From: Pelodera strongyloides
Lineage: Eukaryota; Nematoda; Chromadorea; Rhabditida; Rhabditidae
DNA: 64,000 bases
NCBI GenBank assembly: GCA_036852015.1
Contig: JAANDG010000202.1
Coordinates: 62,001-126,000, forward strand
Direction of reading: 5' to 3'
Part shown: piece after piece, positions 11,184 through 25,600 of the stretch
Layout of the letters: each line of letters opens with the position of its first letter
How positions within the stretch are numbered: position 1 is the first letter of the stretch
Made by a program: the position numbers and the translations under genes
Notes under the pieces: model-generated
What the model was told of the DNA's origin: nothing
The model's database searches: none
Seen by the model: the letters and a program-made list of their open reading frames with translations, nothing else

Positions 11184-14100
11184 TTATTGGGGTTGCACAA
11201 GGTCAATAGTACCATTAATTGTAACAAAAACAGACTGAAAATTCGGCACAGAAAATAACACTACGATAAAGTTAAGACACGTTCTTACCTTTTTTTCATT
11301 GTTCGTGCTCGCGCATCTTGGTTGCATCTGCGCTGTACCATCGGTTGTTGTCTAAACAAAAATAAAAATAAATGTATAATTATAAAGATGTTGTGCATCT
11401 ATGAAATACAGATTCAATCAACTCATTACCAAGTAAAGCTTGAGTATTACTTTAAAACAAGTAGCATCATTTTGAAAATACGCGTGGCATATAAAACAGC
11501 AATATCTCGTCAGCTTTTACTGTAAAAATAAACCTACCCATCTGTCCTCATCCTCATCTGTAATACGATGGATTTCGGCTCGACATGCATCCTATAAATA
11601 AATACATTGTGAAAGTAAATGCAACCGACTCTCATTTTAAATCTTAGATTTACAGTTAAAACATGCATCCTATTTCACTGACATAGAAGGAAAGGTCAAC
11701 AAGTGGTTTATCGATACGAGAATGAAGAATAGATGGTTTACCAGAAGAAACAGGTATAGAAAACAATCACCAAAGAAGTAGGGAAATAATATAAAGTAAA
11801 TAAATGTGATGCGACTGAAAATTTTGAGCTTAGTTTTGCGAAAGTGCGTGTATGATGCACTTCTGTTCGACGATTACGGTGTAAGTACAACATTTAGAGT
11901 TCACTAAATTCCGAGAAATCGAATATATAAAACTGTATACGAACTAAACTAATAATAAACATCTATTCCTAATAATCTTCTGTAGAAAGCAATTCTAAAC
12001 AAGATCAGCGGGCCAGTAACAACAAACTAATAACATAAAGCCAACAATTTAAATAGAAATACTACAAATCAAACTCTATGAATAAGAAAAACATTTGCTG
12101 GAGGTTGAAATGCACAAGTCTATTTCGCTGCGTAGTGTGAAATGCCCCTTCACTGAGTATCTTGCAGTTTCCACAATTAATTTATGGCGCACCTGTGGCG
12201 CGCTCCTGGCGCACCAGCCGCCCCGCGGTTTTCGGTGGCGTAGCCTTTCCCAGACCAATGGGCCAGACACGGGCGTGGGGCGCGCGGGGGGTGCGCGGCC
12301 CCGTGACGTGGGGCCGGGGGCGCGCCGCCCTCCGGCCAAGTTTCCTCAGTGCTATGATGTTCTTCGCGTGCACCGATTATCGACCGCGTCATTCATGTCT
12401 AGACAGGGACGTGACCCGAGCGCCCCCTCCGCGTATATATGCTGTGGCCGAACAGCGTGCGCTGATTCTCCAAGTGAGATATTGTTGTTGCCCGCTATTA
12501 CTTTTTTTTATGTATCGCCCGCGTTTACCTATCAATTTGTTTTATTTTAAATATTAACTGTACTTACAGCGTACAATGGCGGTGCCTTGTTGGATTCATA
12601 GTATAATTTGTCATCAAGCCAGATCCTAAAATCAGGCTGTTATTACAACATTTTAAGAAACGCAGAAAGTAAAATAACTGTTTATACTTGCACGTATGTA
12701 AGACGTTTTAAGCTATACGTACGAGAAAGTGGGTTCCACTGGAACTGCGCCATGATGTGCGTGTCCTGCCGTACTAATACCAGCAGCCGACTTGGCTGGA
12801 ATGATTCATTCAAGCAAGATTCACCTGGTAGGCTCAAACTTTGGATCACCGTCCGAATCGTGCTTGATGTGAAAGTTTGTGATCAACTCGAAGGGTTCCC
12901 CGTCAACAAGACAATTCACACGGAATACTTTAACAGTGGAAAGATCGCGGGCAGCAGAAGACGAAGCGGCTACTGAAGAGGCAAATTAAACGGTGACAGT
13001 TAGAATGTGGCTGCCGGACAGCCTACCGCGGTGACAGGTCACATGGTCGCCCCACGCGTTGTGAAATCTGAGACTGTACCGATATTCCGTATAGTTTCCG
13101 ACGACAGCTAATAATCCTTACCGGAATCGTTTTTGGTAACGTCGAGTTTGACCGTGTTCACAATCGACTTGCTTGGTGATCTGGGTTGAGCGGTCTGAAT
13201 TTTTTTGCGATAACCACTGCAACATAAGCACACTTCACACGTAAACCACGACCTGCTTAAACCAATCTTTATTCTATCCACGGCTTAGTGGGCACCGCGA
13301 GATGTGGATTCAAGGCTCTGTATTACGAGAGTGAAAATTCCCCCCCCCCGTGTACCAGTCTCTCTGCCAAAGTGATCTTTCAACAGACACAAAATCCGCG
13401 TTCTACAGCACGAAAATAATTATCTCTGCTTATTTCCGGTCAGCATTCTTCCTGCATAAAGTGCCGCACGCGGGCGACTTTTTGTGTTCATCCCTCTTTC
13501 ATATTCGAAACCACTCACAACTTGGGTCTTAGAGTCCACTCTGATAGTGAGGTGGGCTTCTGTGCCCTGTACAGAGATGTCATTGAAGATGACGTACTGA
13601 AAGGTCGAGTTGGGAACACTGAGAACTTGTGAGAACACTACCTGGACTTGAGAACCGGGAGCGCTTGTGGCATTCTGAGAAAAGACGGCCGTCGACTGGG
13701 TAGCGTAATGGGGGCTTCTGTAATAATCAATAAACTAGGTAAAACATAGAACCTAAGAGTTGCACTTCACGCTTTTGATACATCAGCATTATCTCCGAGT
13801 TGTTCATTATTGTGCTAGATAACCAATGTTAAACAATGGAAAATTCCTCACAATGACGAAGTATGCGGGTTTGTATCGTTTAGAGATCGCTTTCTGAAAA
13901 AAGAACAATGGGTGGAGTTACGAATCCATTCCAGATGTCTCCACCATACAAAGGGTTGTGTACGTCATAACAAGGACATGAACTCACGTATTATCTGCTG
14001 ATAGAGGCGACTGATGTTTTCTTTTAAGCAGGTTGGCTGGCGACCACTCCGCTACTGGGCCAGACTGTCTGGACACATTGCCCACATGTTCGGTATTCAC

Positions 14101-17100
14101 GTCTCCCGGATGAAGCACGGTAGTCACTGGAACAGAATGCTTGTGAAACCTATGCTGACCAAGCAATTTCACGTATTATGAGCTTTCTTTATTTTCTATA
14201 AGGGATAAGAAAAATTTAAAATATAAAAAGTGGTGTTCTATTTCAATACTCACGGAGATATTAGGTGATAAAGTGTTGCATTGATCGGTCCAAAATGGCA
14301 AAGGGTAATTGTCCTGCCTTGTTTGTATGGAGGCAATTACCCTTTGCGATTTTGGGCGATTTTGGGCCGATGCCAAAGTATTGAAATAGAACACTACTTT
14401 TTGTATTCCAAATTTTTATTATCCCTTATAGAAAATAAAGAAACAAAAAAAACAGACACAATTTAAGGTGAGCTGATCCCTTTAAGAGCAGTTCTGGCAC
14501 GCATACGTTGCAGGTACCATACAGCTTTAACAGCTCTCCTAGTGGCTCACCTGTAGGCGATTGCGGATAAGACCAACTATTTCCTGGCGATTTGGCCGAC
14601 AACAGGCTCACGTCATCCACTGGGTGCATCATCTGCTGATTTCCTACTGTATTCCCGCGAAATGGACTCCGTCCCCGCATAATTACAGGAGGCGACCTGC
14701 CGGTGTTTAAGTTATCCTGACCAGAGTGGTAGCCAGTCCTGTGTAGGTGGGTAAGGGTGGGAACTGTGGGAGGCCTGCGACTCTTGGGCGACTCAGAGCG
14801 GGCACGCATTCCGGAGCAACAGTTGGCGCTGCACCTCGATGTGGATCTTCCAGTAGCTCTGGAGGCTGACGAGCTCCGTGGTCTTGTAGTTAATGCACCA
14901 TTGCCGGATCCATCGTTGTACGCAGGACCAGGACTTCGACTCCTTGCCTGGCAACCTTGGGAACCACCCTTGCAGCATGAGCTAGTGCATCCAACGCTTG
15001 AATTGTTCTTCTTCTGTTGGGTGAGAGTTAGGGTAGCATCGGCTGGATGAGAGGCAGTCGAAAGATAAGTGGAATCATGAGACGCCATAGCGGACATGTA
15101 CATCGAACGATTGACTGACGAATCCACAGCTAAATGAAACAACGTAAAAGATAATTTTAGAAAAACATTTGCTCAACCAGTTCTATAGTGAAGACGCCTT
15201 TGTCGAGTTGAATCACCACGAAAATGCCAATTTGGGGCATAAAGAAAATATTTTTAGGTAATACATATATATCCATGAAAATAAAAGAATAACCCGACGC
15301 TAACATTGATGTGATTGGTTGGAAGCTCCGACATGTTGATTCTGTGCTGGCGAGCAGTAATCTGAAACACAAAAGTGGAACAAATTATGCAACATTTTTG
15401 TCGAGATAGCCGCACTTGATAAATTTGTGAATGTCACTGTTACACAAACGAAAAAAGCTTGGTAATCTTCCGCCTGGTAGCCGTAGTTGTGCTTGTTCAA
15501 GTTATGATTGATAACGTACAGATTCGATATATATTTGATTACAGTACATTTCTACTATAAAAAACCCTTACTGGGTCTTTTATCCTGCGTAGCATGTTTC
15601 GGAACCGGATAACGATTGGCAATATCACTGAAAAACAGATAATCTTATGTTATATGAGGATGAATCATCTATTATGCTTTAATGTTCTGTACAATCTTGT
15701 CCAAATTAGGCTGAAAGAAAAGCTGTCTACAAAATAAATAAGTATAGTGACAAAAAGGACAACAGATAGGAATAAAAAAGAAGAAAGAAAGTATTCATTG
15801 ACGTTTATTCCCATGCATAACCTCACCCGACTGGCACTAGTGGTTTTGAATCTGTATGGAATTGCATGGGCTTCGGAGAGAAGTGCCCAGCATTCTGATG
15901 AGCTCCACCGCAGTTGCACACAGCCTTCTAGAAAGATAGTCATAAGGTTACGATTGTACTTCAGACATTAACCTCGCAGTCAGTTTAGGTCATCAGATCA
16001 CAACAACGTGAAATATAAAAAGAGTGAAAAAAAGTCGCAGAATCTCGGAGAAGAACCAAAAAGGGCTAGGCGCGTGAATATTGTACAGAAATCTAAGAAA
16101 AATGATCAACTGTGCACATAAGATAAAAAGTACTCAAACTTTGTGGAGTACCTCAACAGCGAAGACATTGCAGTTTTCCTCGTGCTGGGTGAGGCTCTTT
16201 CTGCGGGCTGCAAAGTGTGAATAAATAAATAAATTTCAAGATGTGTCAAGAAAAAGAGATACTTATTGTTAGTGAACAGAAAATGTTGACAAGTGGCACA
16301 CGTGGTTGTGCAACATGTGATTGACAGCTACACTGCCATGACGGCCGCATGTATTATATTATCAAATAACAGTTTGCAGAAACACAGAGTTGTATGTGAA
16401 CACAGCTATCATTCATTTCAAGAAGGATTCATTTCAAGATCATGTATAGCTGTAAAAAATTATCATAACTCAACCAACCTCTCGAACCGGCCGGTGACAC
16501 GGCTTGCAACATTGAGGAGACAGTTTGCGACACGGAGGGGGAAACACTACCATTTCGATTGATGTGATTGTGAGCTGAAAATACACTTTCAGAAATTGTT
16601 CACAACAAACTTGAAACCGACCAGTGGTAATGTGTGGCGTGTTGTAATCTTGTAATAAATCTTACATTCAAAAACAAGAAATTACATTAGTAATATCCAT
16701 ACAACACTACAGTAAAGTTGCACACTTTTCAAAAACCGGGTGTTATACCGCTAAAAAGACTAAAACAAACACGTATTATGTCCCTGAGAACTGGCTCGAG
16801 AGCGAGGTCGACCCTGATTGCTGTTATTGTGCGGAGAAAATGGAGACAACGCTGAAAAAAAAATATAACTTATGTTTAAAGCATTACGCAGGTTTACGCT
16901 CCGGCTCAACTTTATGCCTATTCTTACAATACGGCGTATGGTAACCGGTAAGATACAGACATAAGGATTGGTGAAGACAGCTAGCGAAAAACTCTTCCCC
17001 TACTGTAAGCTTACTGTAGAAAACCAACATTTGTTTCTCGAATCATTATCAGTGTTGGAGGATCGTCTGGTATCATTTCCTTGTTTTGATCTGTTCGACT

Positions 17101-19621
17101 CGTTTTTCTTCTGGCTTGACGAACTTGTTTGAAGGGTGCTCACACCGCGGAACCGATCGGCCAAAAGGGATGCTGACTAAATTGAAAGGTTCACATTTCG
17201 GTTCATGGTAGCATTGGTTGTTTCCAGTAGTAGTTTCTAATAGCTTCCATTTACCAGTAACACTTAGTTTCCAGTAGAAGTTTCTGGTAGCTTCCAGTTA
17301 CCAGTAGCACTATGCCGCAGCAATTTTAAATAATAAACCGTATAACGGTCTTACCTGAGAGGAGCGAGAATTCGAGCGAGAGCGTCCACGCGCAAAAACA
17401 TCCTGAAAATTACAAGTTGGAGATTATCCGCAGAATCGTTGATCACATGCTCTCGTACTTTTTAGAGTCGTCCCTTATGCCGTCCTAACGGTATATTTTT
17501 CACAAACTAGAAGTAGTCCTACAGGAACATGGGAAACTTTGAAACCTATACTTATAGTAAACTCTATGAAACACACGGTCACGTTGTCATTCTGAGGCCG
17601 CTGTGACGCCTCAAATAAATCTCTGCGAGAATTGTGCGATCCACTGCCTAAATAAATAGTACAATTTAGTAACAAAATATCAAGTATAATAAATACATAT
17701 TTTACGCTTAGAGCGTGCACCTTTATTCAAGAGTTGAAATACAGTTTCAAGGTTTTTTTCAAGTATCAAAAATAGAACGATTTTATAACAAAACTAGCGT
17801 GGGCTTATTGCCAAATAGGTGAATTTCATAAAATAATAGATGTTTTTTTGAGAATATTGAACTGCCTAATCTCTGGGAGAATTCGTGAGTCGCTAAATAA
17901 ATTATTGTACTATTCATGTTCTTGTTACCATGGATTGGGCTTGTTTGCGGCGAAGCATTAGACATCCAGGAGCCACTCCGTGACGACTCCGACTCTGACC
18001 CATTGGCAGACTGGAGAACTAAATATAGAAGGACTTAAAATAGATCGATGTATAATATATGAAACGGGAATGCAAATAATACAAGGAACTTTCCGGCTGT
18101 TCCGAGCAGCCAATTTTATAAATTTGGCTGTTCGGCTGTTCCTAGCCGCCAATTTTATACATTTTGACTGTGACCGAAAAAATTGGGGTGGCGGGTGGCG
18201 GTAGCGCAGTGGTTATCGACAGTGGACCTGTAATCCAAAGACGCTGGGTTAGATTCCCGCTCGTCCAATACCCAAACTTTTCGATCACAGCCAAAATTTA
18301 TGATGTATAAAAAATCGAACTTCGCGCAATAATCGCGCAAAAAAGCGGACCCATAGGTCGTGTACGTGCCAAACTGCCATGAATGCACGAAAGGTGCACA
18401 ACTTGATTCAAAGATGTGAGACCACAAATCACAAAACGCTAATTTACCAGATGGATACTTCGTCTCTCCACGCCTGTATTTAGCCGAAGAACGTCCAACA
18501 CGGTGCTTTTCTGAATTCATTATTCGTATGATTATTCAGCTGATACATGGTATTGGTATATCGGTATATGGTATTTTTTTCGACGATATAACAGAGGAAA
18601 TGTATGTATGAGCAAAACATGATTACTAACCTTTCTCTGTGACACTTTCGTTAAATTTCACATGATCGCTAGGACGTCTGCGGGAGCCGGAAGCTAAAGT
18701 TTATCATTGTATTGCACTAAATCTACAAACACGATTCGTACATCGCTCGTAAAATACTATGTAAGTTAATATATATAAAATACGATCTGTGCACTGTGCA
18801 CAAGCACAAGACATGACTGTAAGTACGATGCTTCGTACAGCCGAAGCCGATCATAAGGAACTGTGAAGGTGACGTGACGGAAGAATGAAACACATACTCG
18901 TCAAGACAGAAGCCAGAGAGAGAAAGCGAAAGAGGATAGAGATAGGGAGAAGGAATGCGGATCATGATCATGAGTTACCAGAGAAAATAAACCCACTCTT
19001 GAGGATCGAACTCGAACGTTTGGCACGACCCGGACTGCGACTTTCTCTTCGACTACGGTTGCTTCTCGACGATGATCTGATGATAAGAAACATTTTTTGC
19101 GTGCTAGAACTAATGGAGCGAAATAAAAAGCATCAAACTGTCATGATGGCTCAGACTCTTGAAGAAAACGCACCTCGATGAATTGCCACCTCCACCAGAG
19201 AAAGAAGCATCAGAATCGTGGCTTCTGCTCCCTGCGCTTCTGCTTCTTTTGCTCCCAGATTTGCTGCGGCCTTGCTTCCGAGAAGACGCGGAATGCGATC
19301 TACGGGTCTTCTGAAACATGTCGTCTTATCAAAATTCACATATATGTATAATGTCGACGAGATCTAATATTTTAATTGAGGCTAGCAAATAGATTATTTA
19401 AAAAAAGATGTCCAAAATTGAAAAAAAAATATTTCCCTTAATATCTATGCTTACCCTGGCCCTGGCCTTTTGAGCATTTCGATATTGAGCAGTCAGGTCA
19501 ACCTGTAATATTTTTCTTGAACTCTTTCAAACTAGATAAAATCTTTTATCGATATCTCATTGAGGTTTGATCAATGCAGTTTTGTTGCAATTCTATCCAC
19601 ACATTGTAAACTACTCGGATT

Positions 19622-19688
<67 letters not shown>

Positions 19689-22600
19689 TGTCATGAGCTG
19701 TCGCCCCTAGCCAGTACATATTGGGAGGCTTATTGGATAATACACCCGGACACCATTGGACACTCACTGGACACCCTTGGACACCAGTGGACACCCTTGG
19801 ACACCAGTGGACACTCTTGGACACCCTTGGGCACCCCAAAGCTCTTGGACCCCCTGAAACTACCTTATAGGATGGACGTATAGGATGGACGAAAGCGAAC
19901 AGTTCTTCATTTCGTTGATGTTTTTTGTATTTTTTTTTTAAACACAAGTATTCTTTTATTTTTGATAGGCATTCTACCTGGGGTTTTCAATTGCTTCTTC
20001 ACACCACACTTCATTTGCCTTTTGTGTACGAGCTACGTTTCACTCAAGCAATCTGCCGGTTTATTTTCAATTCCTAAGCGTTTCAGAAACATGTAAATTT
20101 TCCGCATGGGGTGTCCAAGGGTGTCCAAGAGTGTCCACTGGTGTCCAATGGTGTCCAAGGGTGTCCACTGGTGTCCAAGGGTGTCCAGTGAGTGTCCAAT
20201 GGTGTCCGGGTGTATTATCCAATAAGCCATATTGGTTGGGCTTGGACAATAGAAACTCTTTGTTAACATCTGTTAGGTTAATCATTGAATAGACCTACAG
20301 TATTCGAATTACTATTCCTACTTTTATACAGTAGTCTTCTAAACTTACAGTACTCTTATTCGTCAAGTCCAATGTTTGTTTTTGCCCATTTGCCGTAGAT
20401 CTGTACGACCGCTTATGTGTAACCTTGCAATTCTGAAAAGGAATCCCCTTATTGTCAGCAAATTTAGAAGAACAGAATAAATGCGCTTTATACATCGAGT
20501 CAGCTTGGCCCTCGCATGATAGCATGTCTCATAAACTACAATGAAATAAGAAGATACTAGGAGGAATTGAAAACTATTCATTGAGTATTGAATTAGTGGC
20601 TGACAATTCACAACGTTTCATGTAACATCACGTATAAAAAGTGGTTGAGTCATTAAAATGCTCACCTCAGTCCACAATTGCTCGCTATTCTCGTGGAGCA
20701 GGGCAATTATAATTGCACTATCGATGAAGATACTTCCATCGGAACGGATGCCGACTCCCTCGTTGAATTCCAACTCTTGATTAATGTTGTTCACTTCCTC
20801 GTCGACAGAAAGCCACCTGAGAATGGGACTTTTTCCTTGTTAGACTTGGACTTGGGTGAATAATTTTATAGTATTGGGCGTTGGACTAGACATGTTCTTA
20901 GTAAACAGTCATGTGAGATGTGAGAAACTTTATGATATACAATTTTTGTGGATAATAAAACTCTAACCCCAACAAGGGATCGATGATCAATAGTGAAAGT
21001 GGATAACTACAGAGAATATAAAAACAACGCCTACTCGGTGGCAGCTCCGTCATCCAGAAGGTCGAGGGTGTTCTTCTCTCCCAGGTCAGCAAACGAAATA
21101 AGAATGCGGTCTTTTTGGCCCACAAGGCGCTCAACCTTGCGTAGGATCTTGGCACGCTTGATCTGCACGTCCTTTTCTTCGCTACTGTAACATATTAGAA
21201 GTCAACTTCGAGTCTCAAAATGCGTAATACATCTATTGTCGCGGTATTCCTAGTCACTAGATTCCTATTTCTTCGACATTCGGTTTAGAAAATCGGCTGC
21301 GTCGTGCTATTCTCCAGCTGCGCTTTCTTTACATATGAATTTTGGTTGCAAATGAAAAATTGGGGGTTTTCGGTCGAGCGGGAATCGAACCCGCGTCCTC
21401 GGCTATCTGGGCCAATGCGTCAAGCAAGTCAAGCACCCACCACCAATATTCATTTATAACCACACTTTACATAGAATGGTACGGCATAATAGTAAGACCG
21501 AACCTCACTCCATCAGAGTTTGTAATAGTGGCCTGCTGATTCAGATTTTGATGCGAATCCTGGATTGCATGTGAATATTCTCCACCTCCGGGAGCAAGTG
21601 CATGCTGAATCTGATTAGTTGTTAAATTATTCCAACAATATTCTAATATTCTAGGTCCAAATCTGGAGTATTTTCTCTCATTTTTTTCTCGCTTTCTCTG
21701 TAACTGCTCGTAAATGTAGCATTGCTTCTTATGACGACCAGGACATTCATTAGGTCAATAATGCGTAATTTAAGCAAGAATATATTTACTCACGCTAATT
21801 GTTGATGTCCTTTCAATAACTAGAGCGTTTTCGGTGAAAAATGCGTTGACGAGGCTATTTTCCTTTTCCGTATACGAAATTTGTTCCAGAACGTGGGGAT
21901 CAGCCTGTAAGCTTTAGGCTTAGGGTTAGGCTTAGGCTGGCTTAGGACTAATGTCAATGGTAACTATAATGTACTAATTGCAAGTTATTTGCAAGTTATT
22001 TAAGGTTAGAGTAAGTTTGTACGATGAGAAATTAAAAATTATTGCAAGACATTATGTTGGAAGAAAGGTAGATAAGTGATTTTAGAGGATCTGTTTCTTT
22101 GGGAGTTTCATTTGATATATGAATATGACCGTCCATTGACAATTCTGTTTCCATATTCCAATTTTCGATTTCGGGTTTCTAGGCAATATCCGAGCAATCA
22201 AACCTGATGCGCCTCCGCAACAATATTTCTGATATCATTCAGTCTTCTCTCATTTCCCCTTTTATCGTACGCATTCAGAATGACAGTCGACGAACGAATC
22301 TGGAGTGTGTCCGCCACGGGAACCATCAGCACGTCGTGCATCGTCTTCACCTATACAATAAATACATTTAAAGTGGTAGTGCACATGGTTTGTGAAGAGA
22401 AATCTGGGCAATCCACAGTGCTCCATTTTGTGCCGGAATATGCGCAGAAGAGCACATAAATAAATTATCCAACGTAACACTTCAAAACCAAGTGCCATAT
22501 CGTTTAGGCCTTGTGGCACATTTTTTTTATCCCACTTTATTTCGTCATCTCCTCTATAAAACGACACATCTTTTCTAACAACAAGAAAAAATATACGAAA

Positions 22601-25600
22601 ATTTTACAATAATCGGGTGCCGGAGTTTCAAAATGGGCTTCTGAGTAGTATCATCAGCATTCGCCACCGTGCCAAGAGAGCTGTCGGAAAAGTTGAGACG
22701 GATCGGCTGGAAGAATGCCAAATATAGCAATGCAACGTCTAAGATGCAAATAAGTAAGTTCTGCATAGTATGTCAATCTGTCAATCAGTGCATAGCAATT
22801 GGCATTTGAGTATAAGTTCTTTACTCATATTTTTACCGCGGAAGAGACTCACGCGCACCAGTTCATGCGCTAACCTCTGAAGAGAGACTGCGTCACATAT
22901 CCTTTTAGAGGAAATGCTCTCATTTAAACAAAAAACGAGTACAAAACACGGCTATTGTACAACTAGGGCACGACACTTCACCGGCAATCGTATGATAGTC
23001 TATTTTGCAAAAACAGCAAAAGCACGTACGCTGAAATTCTGTTTGATTGTCCTGTTGGCGGCTTTCTCCATTTCTTCCTGAATATAGGAAGGGAGTGCTG
23101 AGCGTCTCTGAAATGAGTATCAAATTCATACTTATGTCTGATTACAAACACGCCATCGAAACCTGTTATTAGTGATATTTTTAAAATAATATTTCATTCA
23201 ATTATACGGCGAGGAGGATTACGAGAGTTTGGAATCCATCTTCGTTTTTCAGGATGAGCGGGCGAGAAAGAGAACTAGAGAGAGGGAGAGAGAGATAGAG
23301 GGCGAGGGAGAAGACATAGAGAGACATACATAAGAGAGAGAGAGAGAGAGAGAAACAAAGAATATGAATTTATACCGTCTTGGTGGGTCCGGTCTGCATG
23401 CCTCCAGAGTTTCTTGAAGGAGACGAGTCTCGCCGACCTCCATGATTATTTATTTGGCTCATATCCAAATTGGGAGGCGAATGACCACTAAAATACAATC
23501 TCATTATATAACTAACAAAATAGAACTGGTTCAGCTCATGGTTAAAATAATAGTGCAGCTTCTCCGGAAAGAACTGATGCAAAAAAAAAACAAGAGCGGC
23601 GTTAGCGCGGCACTACCGCGAAACCAGCGCGATAGAGGGCCCAAAAGCCTAAAAGGAGAGTTGACAGTTTTCTTGACGCGAAAGTCGAGAAAAATCGCGC
23701 GATGAAGTAAGGTTGCCATATTTCGTGCTGTGGATATAGCCTAGCTGAAACGTCGTATCAAGTGTCTCAAAGACATAATTTAGTATTTTGGCCCAAACAG
23801 CCTATATCTTGTGGAACTTCAACATATTGCTTATGCGCTGCTTGTAAACTTTAGTGAATTCACTGAATAAGCTAACCTGGCTTTGGGAGTAGAACTCAAA
23901 CGTCGTGCAGGCGTCGCAACGGCGGTGTCACTGAAGTTAGTTAATCTAATGAGAGTATGACGTAAGTGCGCCAACGGTGCGCCAATAGGAATTGCGCATA
24001 TTCGGCATGGTTGACTCGAAAAGACTCGTACTACTTTCGTTGATTCATCAAAATATTTTTTTAGGCGACACTCACTCATGACCGTCGTTGGGGTTATTGC
24101 GTCCTTGTTCAACAATGGTCGATTCATCGCCAGTATTCTTACTCTAAACAAATAAATCAGAATGATACGGTGCCCACATAATAATGATACCGAATAAGAG
24201 ATAGACGACAATATGTAGTAGGCATAGACGACAGTATGTAGTAGATCAGACGAAGAATGAAAACTCTACAATAGTAAGTACTGATACAATTGTTATCCAA
24301 GTTAAATTGCTCACTTTTCCGTGCGAATCGAGGCCAGTTAGTGAAAATGTGACACGTGGACCTTAAAAAAGTTAATATTAGGGCGCGTTTAAGATGGCCG
24401 AAAGAAAGAAAAAAATGCGTTTTCGGCCGTTCAGGTTGGCCGAAAAGAAAATTTTTAATACTAAGAAGGGAAAATGAAAAAATACAGTAATTTTTTTCGG
24501 GTTTTGTCTGCGTCTCTTGTTTTTGCATTGTCTTTCAAAAGTTTTCTTTTCGCCCAACCTGAACGGCCGAAAACGCATTTTTTTCTTTCTTTCGGTCATC
24601 TTAAACGCGCCCTTAACCATATATTCCACATTTGTGCCACAAAAGCCGGTGAGGAAACCTGCGGTCTGCTCTGGAAATTTATCCACACACGTAAATCAGT
24701 GGTTGCATATTCCTTATCAGAAATACAACTTTTTTATTAGTACGTTGAATTTCATTGACTCGCACCTCTATCACTGCCTCGGCTTTGCCCGTCAGCATTA
24801 TGCGAACTACTCCTTCTTCTATGATGATTCTTGGAAGAACGATGCGAGCGAGCACTTTCTGATCTAAAATAAATTCTGAATAAATTATATGACATTTTAC
24901 AGTACTATTGTAGGGAGGTGATGCGAATGAGTACTTTAATATTCAAAAACAACGTCCTCATTGAGCACTTGGGAGTCGAAATTGAATAAAGCAACATATT
25001 TGGCTGTTATTTGAATGTGAGCTGCAGAAAGACCAACCTTTTCTGTCGCTTTCTACTTCGTCCGTCGCTTCCAGAAGAGAGACGCGAGACATCCTCAGAG
25101 TCGCTTCTAAATTTAAAAAGTAGATGTAGACCGAGAGAGAGCGAGAGAGAGAGAGTGAGAGAGAGGTGGAAAGAGAGAGAGAGAGAGAGAGAGGGAGGGT
25201 GAGAGGGCGAAAGAGAGAGAGAGAGGGAGAGAGAGGTGGAGAGAGAGAGGGAGAAAGAGACAGAGAAGCAAAGCGAGTAGAGTAATGGCGGAGAAGTGAA
25301 CGGTCACTGTCTTCACTCTTCACCCTTCGGGCACTATCAACTTATCAACTGCCAATTGCCTAATACCTATTTATTCACCGGTAAAATATGTTTGCTGAAA
25401 AAAATTAACAGCCGCCCAACGGCGGCTACAACTCGGAAATGGAAGCAACCGCCGAAAACCTTACCGAGTATGAGATTTACGGGAACGTTTCTGTCTATTA
25501 CGGCCACTGTCCAGCTCATTTTCGGGAAAGAGTAATGGACGAAAACCGTCCCTGTCAAGTTGGATACCCTGAAATAGTGGAATGTTTATATTCTTATTAT

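Noticed and set aside
12095..12557. Long open frames of 130-151 codons on the plus strand
   Set aside because: They run through a GC-rich island that depletes stop codons and overlap an intron of the opposite-strand gene. No splice signals or protein-like composition.
24378..24867. Open frames of 88-123 codons on both strands
   Set aside because: They read across the palindromic family F element, so the same peptide words appear on both strands. This is an artefact of the inverted repeat.
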